Positions 1-5,398 of a DNA stretch of 5,398 nucleotides are shown piece after piece. The stretch is taken from the NCBI GenBank assembly GCA_030638935.1, contig DAOWDR010000161.1, positions 1 to 5,398 of the forward strand, given 5' to 3'. This DNA comes from Desulfobacteraceae bacterium (GTDB lineage Bacteria > Desulfobacterota > Desulfobacteria > Desulfobacterales > Desulfobacteraceae). The notes beneath the pieces were generated by a model, which saw only the letters and a program-made list of their open reading frames with translations, searched no databases and was not told the origin of the DNA. Position 1 is the stretch's first letter, and each line of letters starts with the position of its first letter. Both the position numbers and the translations under genes were made by a program.

Positions 1-1949
1 ACAGGTAGTTCCGGCATTTTTGCCCGTTTGATTTTTTTCACTCCGTCCACACTGGTAAAAATGGATTCATGGATTCTTTTTTGTTGCAGCGAATCCTTTA
101 CAGGTTCCACAGGCTCACCCCTAAGAAAGCAGTCTATGGATCTTGCGGCCCGCCGGCCGCCACCAATGGCATCAACCACAAGGGCGGGACCCGTGGCTGC
201 ATCCCCGGCCGTGAAAACATAGGGTATGGTGGCCTGGCGCGTTGCTGGCTCATTATCAATGGTATTCCACCGGGTCAGTTCCAGTTCGGTCATCCTTGGA
301 TGGGGGTCCTGCTGCTTAAAAGATGCCTCGGGAGACTGGCCTATGGCAGAGATTACCATATCCACATCCAGAAGTGTTTCAGATCCTTCAATTGGTTCGG
401 GACGGCGACGCCCACTGGCATCTGGTTCGCCCAATTGCATTTTCAGGTATTCCAGCTGGGTGCATTTTCCCTGATCATCTGCTACCACCCGGGTGGGTGC
501 TGCCAGGAAAACAAAGTCAATTCCTTCTTCCTCCGAAGCCACAATTTCAACCTCATTGGCCGGCATTTCTTTGCGGGTTCTCCTGTAAACCATATATACT
601 TTATCAAGGCCCATTCTTAAAAGGGTCCTGGCACAGTCGACCGCAGTATTACCACCGCCGACTATAGCGGCTGTTTTTCCTAATTTGATTTTTTCACCGG
701 AAGAGATTCTCTGGAGGAAATTAATACCTGTAAAGCAGCCTTCCAGGTCTTCGCCTTCAATACCCAGAGAATAATCTTCCCAGGCACCAACTCCAAGGAA
801 TACAGCCTGATAGCCCGAGGCCATAATAGATCCCAATCCAAAGTCCACACCAAATTTAAGATGGGTAAATGCCTTGATCCCGAGATCCAGGATTCCCTGG
901 ATCTCCCAGTCCAGAACCTTTTTGGGGAGCCTGTATTCCGGAATTCCATACCTTAGCATACCGCCCAGTTTTGGCATGGCTTCAAATATGTCCACCTTGT
1001 ATCCGATACGTCTTAAAAAGAAGGCGCAGGAAAGCCCAGAGGGGCCTCCGCCGATAACGGCAACCTTTTTGCCTCTATCAGGAGCACACTTGATGGGAAT
1101 ACGACTGCCGGAATTCATTTCATAGTCTGATACAAAACGTTTGAGCTGGTTAATGGATACCGGTTCGTCTTCAACCCCCCTGCGGCATTGATCTTCACAG
1201 GGGTGGGGGCATACCCGTCCACAGGCAAGGGGCAAAGGATTTCTCATTCTAATGGTCTGAACCGCTTCCTTGTATTTGCCTTCCTTTAGCTGGTTTATAT
1301 ACCGGGGGATATTGATCTCTGCCGGGCAGGTTTGGGCACAGGGAGCCAGGGGATCATTTTTCTGGTTGAACTTCATGAGTTTTTCAGTAAGGGTTTTAAC
1401 CTCGATAATATCCTTGGGACAGGCTTTTTGACAGGCTCCACATCCCACGCATTTGTCATCATCCACAACCGGATGACCCTCAGGACCCATGTGAACTGCA
1501 TCAAAGGTACAGGCCTTGACACAATCGCCAAGCCCTATACAGCCCACGCCGCAGACCCGTTGACCACCAAAAACAACGGCCATGGCCTTGCAGGAGGAAA
1601 CGCCCATGTAATGGTATTTATCCTCCGCCCGAAAGCCGCCTTCACACATATTGTAAGACAGAGGACTTTCCGCTGATCCGGCATCCACACCCATGATCTT
1701 AGAAACTGCTTCAACCCCTTCCTTGCTGTTGATAATGCATAGACTGGGGCCTTCCTTGCCGGTGACAATGGCTTCTGCTGCAGCAGAACACCCGGCATAA
1801 CCGCACCCGCCGCAGTTGGCAGCAGCAAGGTTGTTTTCAACTTCTGCGATTCTTGGATCTTCGTACACGTAGAAGACTTTGGATGAAAGGCTCAGTACAA
1901 TACCGCACACAGCACCGATACCTAACATGAACAATAAAGCTGGAATCAT
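1..1949 (-). CDS. rnfB: RnfB fused to a GltD/NfnL-like FAD-dependent NAD(P)H oxidoreductase (3' end outside window)
   Basis: This is the ferredoxin-side subunit of the Rnf complex with a flavoprotein fused to its C-terminus. I translated the frame by hand from the ATG at 1949 and it stays open for 649 codons to the window edge. Residues 1-24 are a hydrophobic membrane anchor. C46, C49, C54 and C71 form the RnfB cluster motif (Cx2Cx4Cx16C). C133, C137, C143 and C147 plus CVGCGACQKACP (C167-C177) form a two-cluster ferredoxin domain. A GltD-type cysteine-rich domain follows (C204, C208, C243, C247, C251, C255; CGRVCPHPCEDQC). Then come the FAD motif GGGPSGL (300-306), a second Rossmann motif GGGNTAVD (431-438) with YRRTRKEMPA (455-464), and AGDAATGP (581-588). 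Electron exchange between Rnf and NAD(P)H through this module is inferred. RnfB alone would be roughly 180-330 residues. There is no stop, frameshift or ribosome-site-supported restart between the two halves. The start is supported by AAGGTG five bases upstream and by the correct RnfB N-terminus. The C-terminus is unseen. Confidence 0.95.
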   Translation of the reverse strand, partial: MIPALLFMLGIGAVCGIVLSLSSKVFYVYEDPRIAEVENNLAAANCGGCGYAGCSAAAEAIVTGKEGPSLCIINSKEGVEAVSKIMGVDAGSAESPLSYNMCEGGFRAEDKYHYMGVSSCKAMAVVFGGQRVCGVGCIGLGDCVKACTFDAVHMGPEGHPVVDDDKCVGCGACQKACPKDIIEVKTLTEKLMKFNQKNDPLAPCAQTCPAEINIPRYINQLKEGKYKEAVQTIRMRNPLPLACGRVCPHPCEDQCRRGVEDEPVSINQLKRFVSDYEMNSGSRIPIKCAPDRGKKVAVIGGGPSGLSCAFFLRRIGYKVDIFEAMPKLGGMLRYGIPEYRLPKKVLDWEIQGILDLGIKAFTHLKFGVDFGLGSIMASGYQAVFLGVGAWEDYSLGIEGEDLEGCFTGINFLQRISSGEKIKLGKTAAIVGGGNTAVDCARTLLRMGLDKVYMVYRRTRKEMPANEVEIVASEEEGIDFVFLAAPTRVVADDQGKCTQLEYLKMQLGEPDASGRRRPEPIEGSETLLDVDMVISAIGQSPEASFKQQDPHPRMTELELTRWNTIDNEPATRQATIPYVFTAGDAATGPALVVDAIGGGRRAARSIDCFLRGEPVEPVKDSLQQKRIHESIFTSVDGVKKIKRAKMPELP

Positions 1950-2019
1950 AATATCACCTTGATTTAATTAAAACATTCTCTTGAAAGAGTGGATGTTAGA
2001 ATAATTATTCCAATGCATT
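1950..2019 (-). other. rnfA-rnfB intergenic gap with palindromes
   Basis: This 70-base AT-rich gap is the longest in the operon. It contains a perfect 12-base palindrome GAATAATTATTC (1999-2010), an 8-base palindrome AATGCATT (2012-2019) directly next to the rnfA stop, and a weak imperfect hairpin (1972-1997: outer stem AACAT/ATGTT, inner stem CTCT/AGAG, four-base loop). No U-tract follows a strong stem, so it does not look like an intrinsic terminator. It could be an mRNA processing or stability element, an operator, or just AT-rich spacer. The palindromes are seen directly; any function is a guess. Confidence 0.3.
1955..1960 (-). promoter_or_regulatory. Ribosome binding site of rnfB
   Basis: The coding strand reads AAGGTG, then five bases, then ATG. 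It fixes the rnfB start at 1949, which gives the hydrophobic N-terminal anchor expected of RnfB. It is a slightly weaker match to the Shine-Dalgarno consensus than the AAGGAG in front of rnfA. Confidence 0.75.
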
Positions 2020-2595
2020 TTAAACCATTCCCTTAAATGACATGAATGTAAGTGCAATCATTCCTGCGGTCACAAGGCCGATGGAAGTGTCCTGCAGGGG
2101 TTTGGGTACCCTGGCTATATTGATTCTTTCCCTAACTCCGGCAAAGAGGATAAGGGCAAGACCGAATCCTAAGGCATAGGAAAAAGAGGATACGGCTGCT
2201 TCAAGAAAGCTAGATTCTTCCTTGATGTTGATCAAACAGACACCCATGACCGCACAGTTTGTCGTGATCAGGGGAAGGAAAATTCCCAGGCCCGCATAAA
2301 GGCCGGGGATGCTTTTTTTCAGGAACATTTCCACAAACTGGACAAGGGATGCAATGACCAGGATAAAGGAAACCGTACGTAAATATTCAACATTCAATGC
2401 CTTTAACAGGTAAGTGTCAACTGTCCATGTGATAATACCGGCCATGACAAGAACAAAGATGACTGCCATGGCCATTCCCACGGCTGTTTCCATCTTCTTG
2501 GATGTCCCGAGAAAAGGGCAGCAGCCAAGAAACTGGGCAAGGAGAATATTGTTGATAAAAATGCAGCTGATGGATAGGACGAATAGATCACCCAT
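2020..2595 (-). CDS. rnfA: Rnf complex membrane subunit RnfA
   Basis: This is an integral membrane subunit of the Rnf complex, homologous to NqrE of the Na+-translocating NADH:quinone reductase. It is 191 residues, the normal family length, with about six membrane segments. The family signature near the N-terminus is clear (NNILLAQFLGCCPFLGTSK, residues 15-33), as is TTNCAVMGVCL (111-121). In NqrD/NqrE and Rnf structures the equivalent cysteines (here C26 and C114) help bind an Fe-S cluster in the membrane between the two pseudo-symmetric subunits, RnfA and RnfE, and carry electrons across it. C25 next to C26, and C120, are additional cysteines. The start has a strong AAGGAG seven bases upstream. 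The gene begins 14 bases after the rnfE stop, and the ribosome site nearly abuts that stop, suggesting coupled translation. Confidence 0.97.
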   Translation of the reverse strand: MGDLFVLSISCIFINNILLAQFLGCCPFLGTSKKMETAVGMAMAVIFVLVMAGIITWTVDTYLLKALNVEYLRTVSFILVIASLVQFVEMFLKKSIPGLYAGLGIFLPLITTNCAVMGVCLINIKEESSFLEAAVSSFSYALGFGLALILFAGVRERINIARVPKPLQDTSIGLVTAGMIALTFMSFKGMV

Positions 2596-2602
2596 GATTT
2601 AT

Positions 2603-2608
2603 CTCCTT
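2603..2608 (-). promoter_or_regulatory. Ribosome binding site of rnfA
   Basis: The coding strand reads AAGGAG seven bases before the rnfA ATG, immediately after the rnfE stop codon. It is the strongest Shine-Dalgarno match in the window. Confidence 0.8.
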
Positions 2609-2609
2609 T

Positions 2610-3218
2610 TTATTTTTTACCAATGAGGTTCATTATACAGAGCATGAGTCCCAGGCCTACAAATGCACCGGGTGCCTCAATCATGAACTTGAAGGGAAGA
2701 AAATTGGCGCCCATTTCAAAGGCGGGAACACCTCCCCAAATGGTCAGGGTGCCGTTGCCTAAAAGTTCCCTTAAAGCTCCGAGGGAGGAAAGGGAAAGTG
2801 TGAATCCTATACCGATTCCCAGTCCGTCTGCAACGGAAAAGAGGGGAGTATTTTTACTGGCAAATGCCTCCGCCCTTCCAAGGACTATACAATTTACCAC
2901 AATCAACGGGATGAAAATTCCCAATTTTAGAAATAATTCATAGGTATAGGCCTGCATTAATAATTCCACAATGGTTACAAAGGTGGCGATAATGACAATA
3001 TAGCAGGCAATTCTGACCTTTGACGGAATAATGTTTCTAAGGAGTGAAATTAAAAGGTTTGAGAAAATAAGAACAAAGGTGGTGGCAATGCCCATGCCAA
3101 TACCGTTTTCAACGGATTTTGTGACGGCCAGGACAGGGCAAAGACCCAGAACCAACCTGAATGGCGGTATTTCAGCCCAGAGCCCTTTTGTAAATTCTTT
3201 TGCCAAGGATTGTGCCAT
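2610..3218 (-). CDS. rnfE: Rnf complex membrane subunit RnfE
   Basis: This integral membrane subunit is homologous to NqrD and is the pseudo-symmetric partner of RnfA. It has 202 residues, within the usual 195-235 range, and about six membrane segments. Signature stretches are LGLCPVLAVTKSVENGIGMG (24-43) and VNCIVLGRAEAFA (108-120). C27 and C110 match the cysteines that, with the RnfA pair, are known in the family to bind the intramembrane Fe-S cluster. A later loop, ALRELLGNGTLTIWG (148-162), is also typical. One oddity: the family usually has NPVF or similar before LGLCP, but here the segment reads EIPPFRLVLGLCP, so the conserved Asn is not in its usual place. An AGGAGA eight bases upstream supports the start. 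The gene lies 33 bases after rnfG. Confidence 0.97.
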   Translation of the reverse strand: MAQSLAKEFTKGLWAEIPPFRLVLGLCPVLAVTKSVENGIGMGIATTFVLIFSNLLISLLRNIIPSKVRIACYIVIIATFVTIVELLMQAYTYELFLKLGIFIPLIVVNCIVLGRAEAFASKNTPLFSVADGLGIGIGFTLSLSSLGALRELLGNGTLTIWGGVPAFEMGANFLPFKFMIEAPGAFVGLGLMLCIMNLIGKK

Positions 3219-3226
3219 AGTTTATA

Positions 3227-3232
3227 TCTCCT
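3227..3232 (-). promoter_or_regulatory. Ribosome binding site of rnfE
   Basis: The coding strand reads AGGAGA eight bases before the rnfE ATG, inside the 33-base rnfG-rnfE gap. Confidence 0.75.
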
Positions 3233-3251
3233 AGATACTAAATATGTTGTC

Positions 3252-3830
3252 TTATTTTATCTGTTTGATAATTTCAGGTTTCAGCTTTTGATAAATTTCC
3301 TTTGCCTGGATTGCCGCAAGAGAGATGCCTTTTGAGGTAACCGTGGCGCCTGATATTGCATCAATCTCCCCCTCGTCTTTTAAGGCAAAGTTTGTATCAA
3401 GTCCTTTTCCGGCAAACTGAGATACAAAGGAAAGATCATCTTTGGCCCTTGTCCCGATACCAGGTGTCTCTGCATGGGTTGTCATCCTGACCTGGATAAT
3501 CTGGTCGGTTTCAATATTGATTCCAACCATAAGACCTATTGGACCACCGAATCCGCCTCCTTTTGTTTCAAAGGCAATGGCTTTTGAGCCGTCGGACAGA
3601 ATTCCGGGGAATACCTGAAGTTCGATATCATCTGTTTTTACCGTAAATCTTTCTGCCAGAGGATCATTGCTGACTTCCGGGAAAATCTCTGCAATAGCAG
3701 GAGCTTTTTGAAATTTCAGGACCTGATTTTCAATTTTGAGTTGGGTGCCTGATTGTACAGCGGCAAGCAACCCGCCTGAAAAAGCAGTTAACACAGTCAA
3801 TACAAGGATCATATTAATCATTTCACGCAT
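3252..3830 (-). CDS. rnfG: Rnf complex FMN-binding subunit RnfG
   Basis: RnfG is anchored by one N-terminal helix (about residues 5-25) with its FMN-binding domain on the outer face of the cytoplasmic membrane; it is homologous to NqrC. The 192-residue length is normal. The flavin attachment motif DAISGATVTS spans 157-166. By family knowledge the FMN is linked by a phosphoester bond to the Thr of SGAT, here T163, added by the flavin transferase ApbE, which is not in this window. HAETPGIGT (119-127) and the Gly-rich GGGFGGPIG (91-99) are further family signatures. The ATG overlaps the end of rnfD by eight bases and has GGGAG six bases upstream, so translation is probably coupled to rnfD. Nothing is missing or broken. 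Confidence 0.97.
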   Translation of the reverse strand: MREMINMILVLTVLTAFSGGLLAAVQSGTQLKIENQVLKFQKAPAIAEIFPEVSNDPLAERFTVKTDDIELQVFPGILSDGSKAIAFETKGGGFGGPIGLMVGINIETDQIIQVRMTTHAETPGIGTRAKDDLSFVSQFAGKGLDTNFALKDEGEIDAISGATVTSKGISLAAIQAKEIYQKLKPEIIKQIK

Positions 3831-4791
3831 TGTTTACTCCCTTTCCCAAAGCTTTTGGTCTAATGGTGTCAATGAGGGGGTTCACAAGGTTTACCAACAG
3901 GATGGCCAGTACGGTACCGTCTTCATATACCCCGATATTGCGCATGAGGATAATCATCAAACCGGCTAAAAATCCATACAAAAACATGGGAATCCTGTTC
4001 ACCGGAGAAGAAGAATTTTCAGTGGCCAGAAAAAAAGCGCCCAACAGGGTATATCCGGAAAAAAGATGAATGACAGGGCCGCCATAGCTTGCAGGATTTG
4101 CCATATTGAAACAAAAGGCTGTTACAATGATGCCCAGGATAAATGACAGTGAAATTTCCCAGCGGATGTAGCCCCGAAGAATCAGGTAGATACCACCGAT
4201 GATAATTCCCAGTCCAAATGTGGATCCAATGGCACCCACCTGTTTGCCCATGATCAGATCCATTGTTGGGAAAAGACCTGCTATTTCACCGGCACCTTGG
4301 AATTTAAGGGCGGCCAGGGGGGCCAGGGCTGTAAAGCCAAACTCATAATTAACATAGGCCGCATCAAAATCAAACATCACCTTCCAGGAAAGCATGAGAA
4401 AAGACATGCCGATAAGGGCCGGGTTAAATGGGTTGGCACCGATGCCGCCAAAAATCATTTTTCCGATGACCACGGCTATAAAGGTCCCCACCAACACCAG
4501 CCACCAGGGGGCGGTTGCAGGAAGCATGATGCCAAAAATCATACCGATAAGGGCTGAATCCAGATCCCCGACAGTCAAAGGCTTTCTTGAAATAAGGTTC
4601 ATGACAAGCTCCCAGAGCATGGCCGTGGAAACTGACAATGCAACCACACCAAGGGCCGGGGCACCAAACTGAATAATCCCGAAAATTGCTGCCGGAAGCA
4701 GGGCCAGGATAATATTCAGGTTCATTTGAAATAGACTGTCTCCATCATGCCAGAAGGGCGCATGGGAGACGGTTAGTTTATTGTTATTCAT
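3823..4791 (-). CDS. rnfD: Rnf complex membrane flavoprotein subunit RnfD
   Basis: RnfD is a polytopic membrane subunit, homologous to NqrB, that carries FMN and is thought to take part in ion translocation. It has 322 residues, a normal length, and about eight to ten hydrophobic segments. Recognisable stretches are the N-terminal SHAPFWHDGDS (9-19), GKMIFGGIGANPFNPALIG (110-128), GKQVGAIGSTFGLG (182-195) and ENSSSPVNRIP (258-268). In related proteins FMN is covalently bound to a Thr in the loop matching GAIGST, so T191 is the likely ligand here (inferred). The usual MATDxxTSPVT signature reads LATENSSSPVN (256-266), a conservative but noticeable change. The start has GGAGA six bases upstream and lies 14 bases after the rnfC stop. 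The 3' end overlaps rnfG by eight bases. Confidence 0.97.
   Translation of the reverse strand: MNNNKLTVSHAPFWHDGDSLFQMNLNIILALLPAAIFGIIQFGAPALGVVALSVSTAMLWELVMNLISRKPLTVGDLDSALIGMIFGIMLPATAPWWLVLVGTFIAVVIGKMIFGGIGANPFNPALIGMSFLMLSWKVMFDFDAAYVNYEFGFTALAPLAALKFQGAGEIAGLFPTMDLIMGKQVGAIGSTFGLGIIIGGIYLILRGYIRWEISLSFILGIIVTAFCFNMANPASYGGPVIHLFSGYTLLGAFFLATENSSSPVNRIPMFLYGFLAGLMIILMRNIGVYEDGTVLAILLVNLVNPLIDTIRPKALGKGVNNA
3837..3841 (-). promoter_or_regulatory. Ribosome binding site of rnfG, inside the end of rnfD
   Basis: GGGAG lies six bases before the rnfG ATG and within the last codons of rnfD. It confirms the overlapping start that gives RnfG its N-terminal anchor. Confidence 0.75.
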
Positions 4792-4797
4792 TGGCGG

Positions 4798-4802
4798 TCT
4801 CC
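4798..4802 (-). promoter_or_regulatory. Ribosome binding site of rnfD
   Basis: GGAGA lies six bases before the rnfD ATG in the 14-base rnfC-rnfD gap. Confidence 0.7.
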
Positions 4803-4805
4803 ATT

Positions 4806-5398
4806 TTAAGCGTCTGCTCGAAGGGTCAGCAGCTCATGTTTCCCAAGTCTGATATATTGATATAAGGGGATGCGTGCCGTACAGACATAGGCACATAGTC
4901 CGCATTCAATACATGACTCAAGGTCAAACCTGTCGGCCGCTTCTTCATACTGATCAGCTTCCAGATAGCGGACCAGAAGGTTCACCGGGATATTTGCCGG
5001 ACAGATCCGGATACACTTGCCGCAGTTCACACAGGGGTAATCAGATAATTGGGGAATAATATCCCTGTCCTGGATAATCACGGTGTCCATGTCAGGGAGT
5101 ACCGGACGGTGGGGGGTATAGGTGGCAAATCCTTTTAAGGGGCCGCCGATTATAACCCTGTCCTGTTCATTTATATGGATACCAAACCTGTCAAATATTT
5201 TACTCAAAGGTGTACCAATGGTTGCACGCACCCGGTATCTGGTTTCGTTTTTGTCGATAACGGTCAGGATTTTATCAAAAACCGCTTCCTTGGTTTTAAA
5301 GACCCTGGCAAGGGAGACAAGGGACTCGGCACGGATAAAACAGACACCCATGTTTTCAGGCGTTTGCCCGGCAGGCAGAACCATGTTCAGATGATCCC
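4806..5398 (-). CDS. rnfC: Rnf complex NADH-side subunit RnfC (5' part outside window)
   Basis: RnfC is the peripheral cytoplasmic subunit that binds NAD(H) and FMN and carries two [4Fe-4S] clusters; it is related to the NuoF flavoprotein subunit of complex I. Only the last 197 or so codons are present; family members are usually about 430 residues or longer. The frame is open through the window edge, reading DHLN before the Met encoded at 5384, so that Met is internal and not the start. The nucleotide and FMN domain is therefore mostly unseen. Counting from the 5384 Met, CVNCGKCIRICP (118-129) and CIECGLCAYVCT (158-169) are the two cluster motifs, followed by the characteristic RIPLYQYIRLGKHEL (171-185). 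The second motif ends CT where CP is usual. The region before the clusters has GGPLKG (80-85) in place of the common GGPMMG, so this RnfC is divergent. It is the first gene of the operon within the window. Confidence 0.95.
   Translation of the reverse strand, partial: DHLNMVLPAGQTPENMGVCFIRAESLVSLARVFKTKEAVFDKILTVIDKNETRYRVRATIGTPLSKIFDRFGIHINEQDRVIIGGPLKGFATYTPHRPVLPDMDTVIIQDRDIIPQLSDYPCVNCGKCIRICPANIPVNLLVRYLEADQYEEAADRFDLESCIECGLCAYVCTARIPLYQYIRLGKHELLTLRADA

Noticed and set aside
140..175. A GC-rich palindromic patch around GCCGGCCGCC as a possible regulatory site
   Set aside because: It encodes the conserved Gly-Gly-Gly-Arg-Arg-Ala-Ala stretch of the FAD domain, so its composition is explained by codons.
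69..620. A plus-strand open frame of 183 codons opposite the flavoprotein part of rnfB
   Set aside because: It has no recognisable domain and a composition typical of antisense reading, and it lies wholly opposite a strongly conserved coding region with intact FAD and NAD(P)H motifs.
1374..1376. An internal ATG (Met192) as a separate start for a free-standing gltD-like gene
   Set aside because: No Shine-Dalgarno sequence precedes it (the upstream bases read CTTACTGAAAAACTC), and the frame is continuous with RnfB, so a single fused protein is the simpler reading.
1535..1840. A minus-strand open frame of 101 codons overlapping rnfB
   Set aside because: It is the wrong frame of the RnfB ferredoxin region; the true frame there carries the Fe-S cysteine motifs.
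1972..1997. An intrinsic terminator between rnfA and rnfB
   Set aside because: The stem is short, AT-rich and interrupted, and no run of T follows on the coding strand; rnfB needs to be read with the other subunits.
4297..4672. Plus-strand open frames opposite rnfD
   Set aside because: They are rich in His, Lys and Gly, which is what the reverse complement of membrane-protein codons produces, and they have no domain or gene context.
1..5398. CRISPR arrays, insertion sequences, tRNA or rRNA genes, and toxin or defence genes
   Set aside because: No direct-repeat arrays, inverted-repeat ends, transposase motifs or structural RNA signatures were seen. Coding density is near total on one strand and every gene belongs to one respiratory complex.

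Overview
The window is a single minus-strand operon encoding an Rnf complex (ferredoxin:NAD+ oxidoreductase, an ion-translocating membrane complex). In transcription order, from high to low coordinates, the genes are rnfC (3' part only), rnfD, rnfG, rnfE, rnfA and rnfB (3' end outside the window). The plus strand holds no credible gene. Gaps between genes are short (14, -8, 33, 14 and 70 bases), and each start inside the window has a purine-rich Shine-Dalgarno sequence, so the genes are very probably cotranscribed.

The outstanding feature is the last gene. Read continuously from the ATG at 1949 to the window edge, it encodes at least 649 residues, whereas ordinary RnfB proteins are roughly 180 to 330 residues. 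Residues 1-195 are a normal RnfB: an N-terminal membrane anchor, a CxxCxxxxC cluster domain and a two-cluster ferredoxin domain. From about residue 200 the same frame continues into a complete GltD/NfnL-like flavoprotein (glutamate synthase small-subunit family) with an N-terminal cysteine-rich domain, an FAD Rossmann motif, an NAD(P)H Rossmann motif with an Arg-Arg signature and a C-terminal AGD motif. The frame is still open at base 1. The inferred meaning is an Rnf complex whose ferredoxin-side subunit carries its own pyridine-nucleotide (probably NADPH) oxidoreductase module.

The gene order C-D-G-E-A-B is that of acetogens and anaerobic sulfate reducers, not the A-B-C-D-G-E order of gammaproteobacteria. 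With the protein character this suggests a strict anaerobe, most plausibly a Desulfobacterota sulfate reducer of the Desulfobacteraceae type. That assignment is an inference from general similarity and no search was run.

In the standard model RnfB receives electrons from reduced ferredoxin, RnfA and RnfE hold an intramembrane Fe-S centre, RnfG and RnfD carry covalent FMN, and RnfC reduces NAD+ through FMN and two [4Fe-4S] clusters. The key residues are visible here: four cluster cysteines in RnfA and RnfE, SGAT in RnfG, and two CxxCxxCxxxC motifs in RnfC. RnfC, RnfD and RnfE also depart from family consensus at several motifs, which together with the fused RnfB points to a distinct Rnf subtype.
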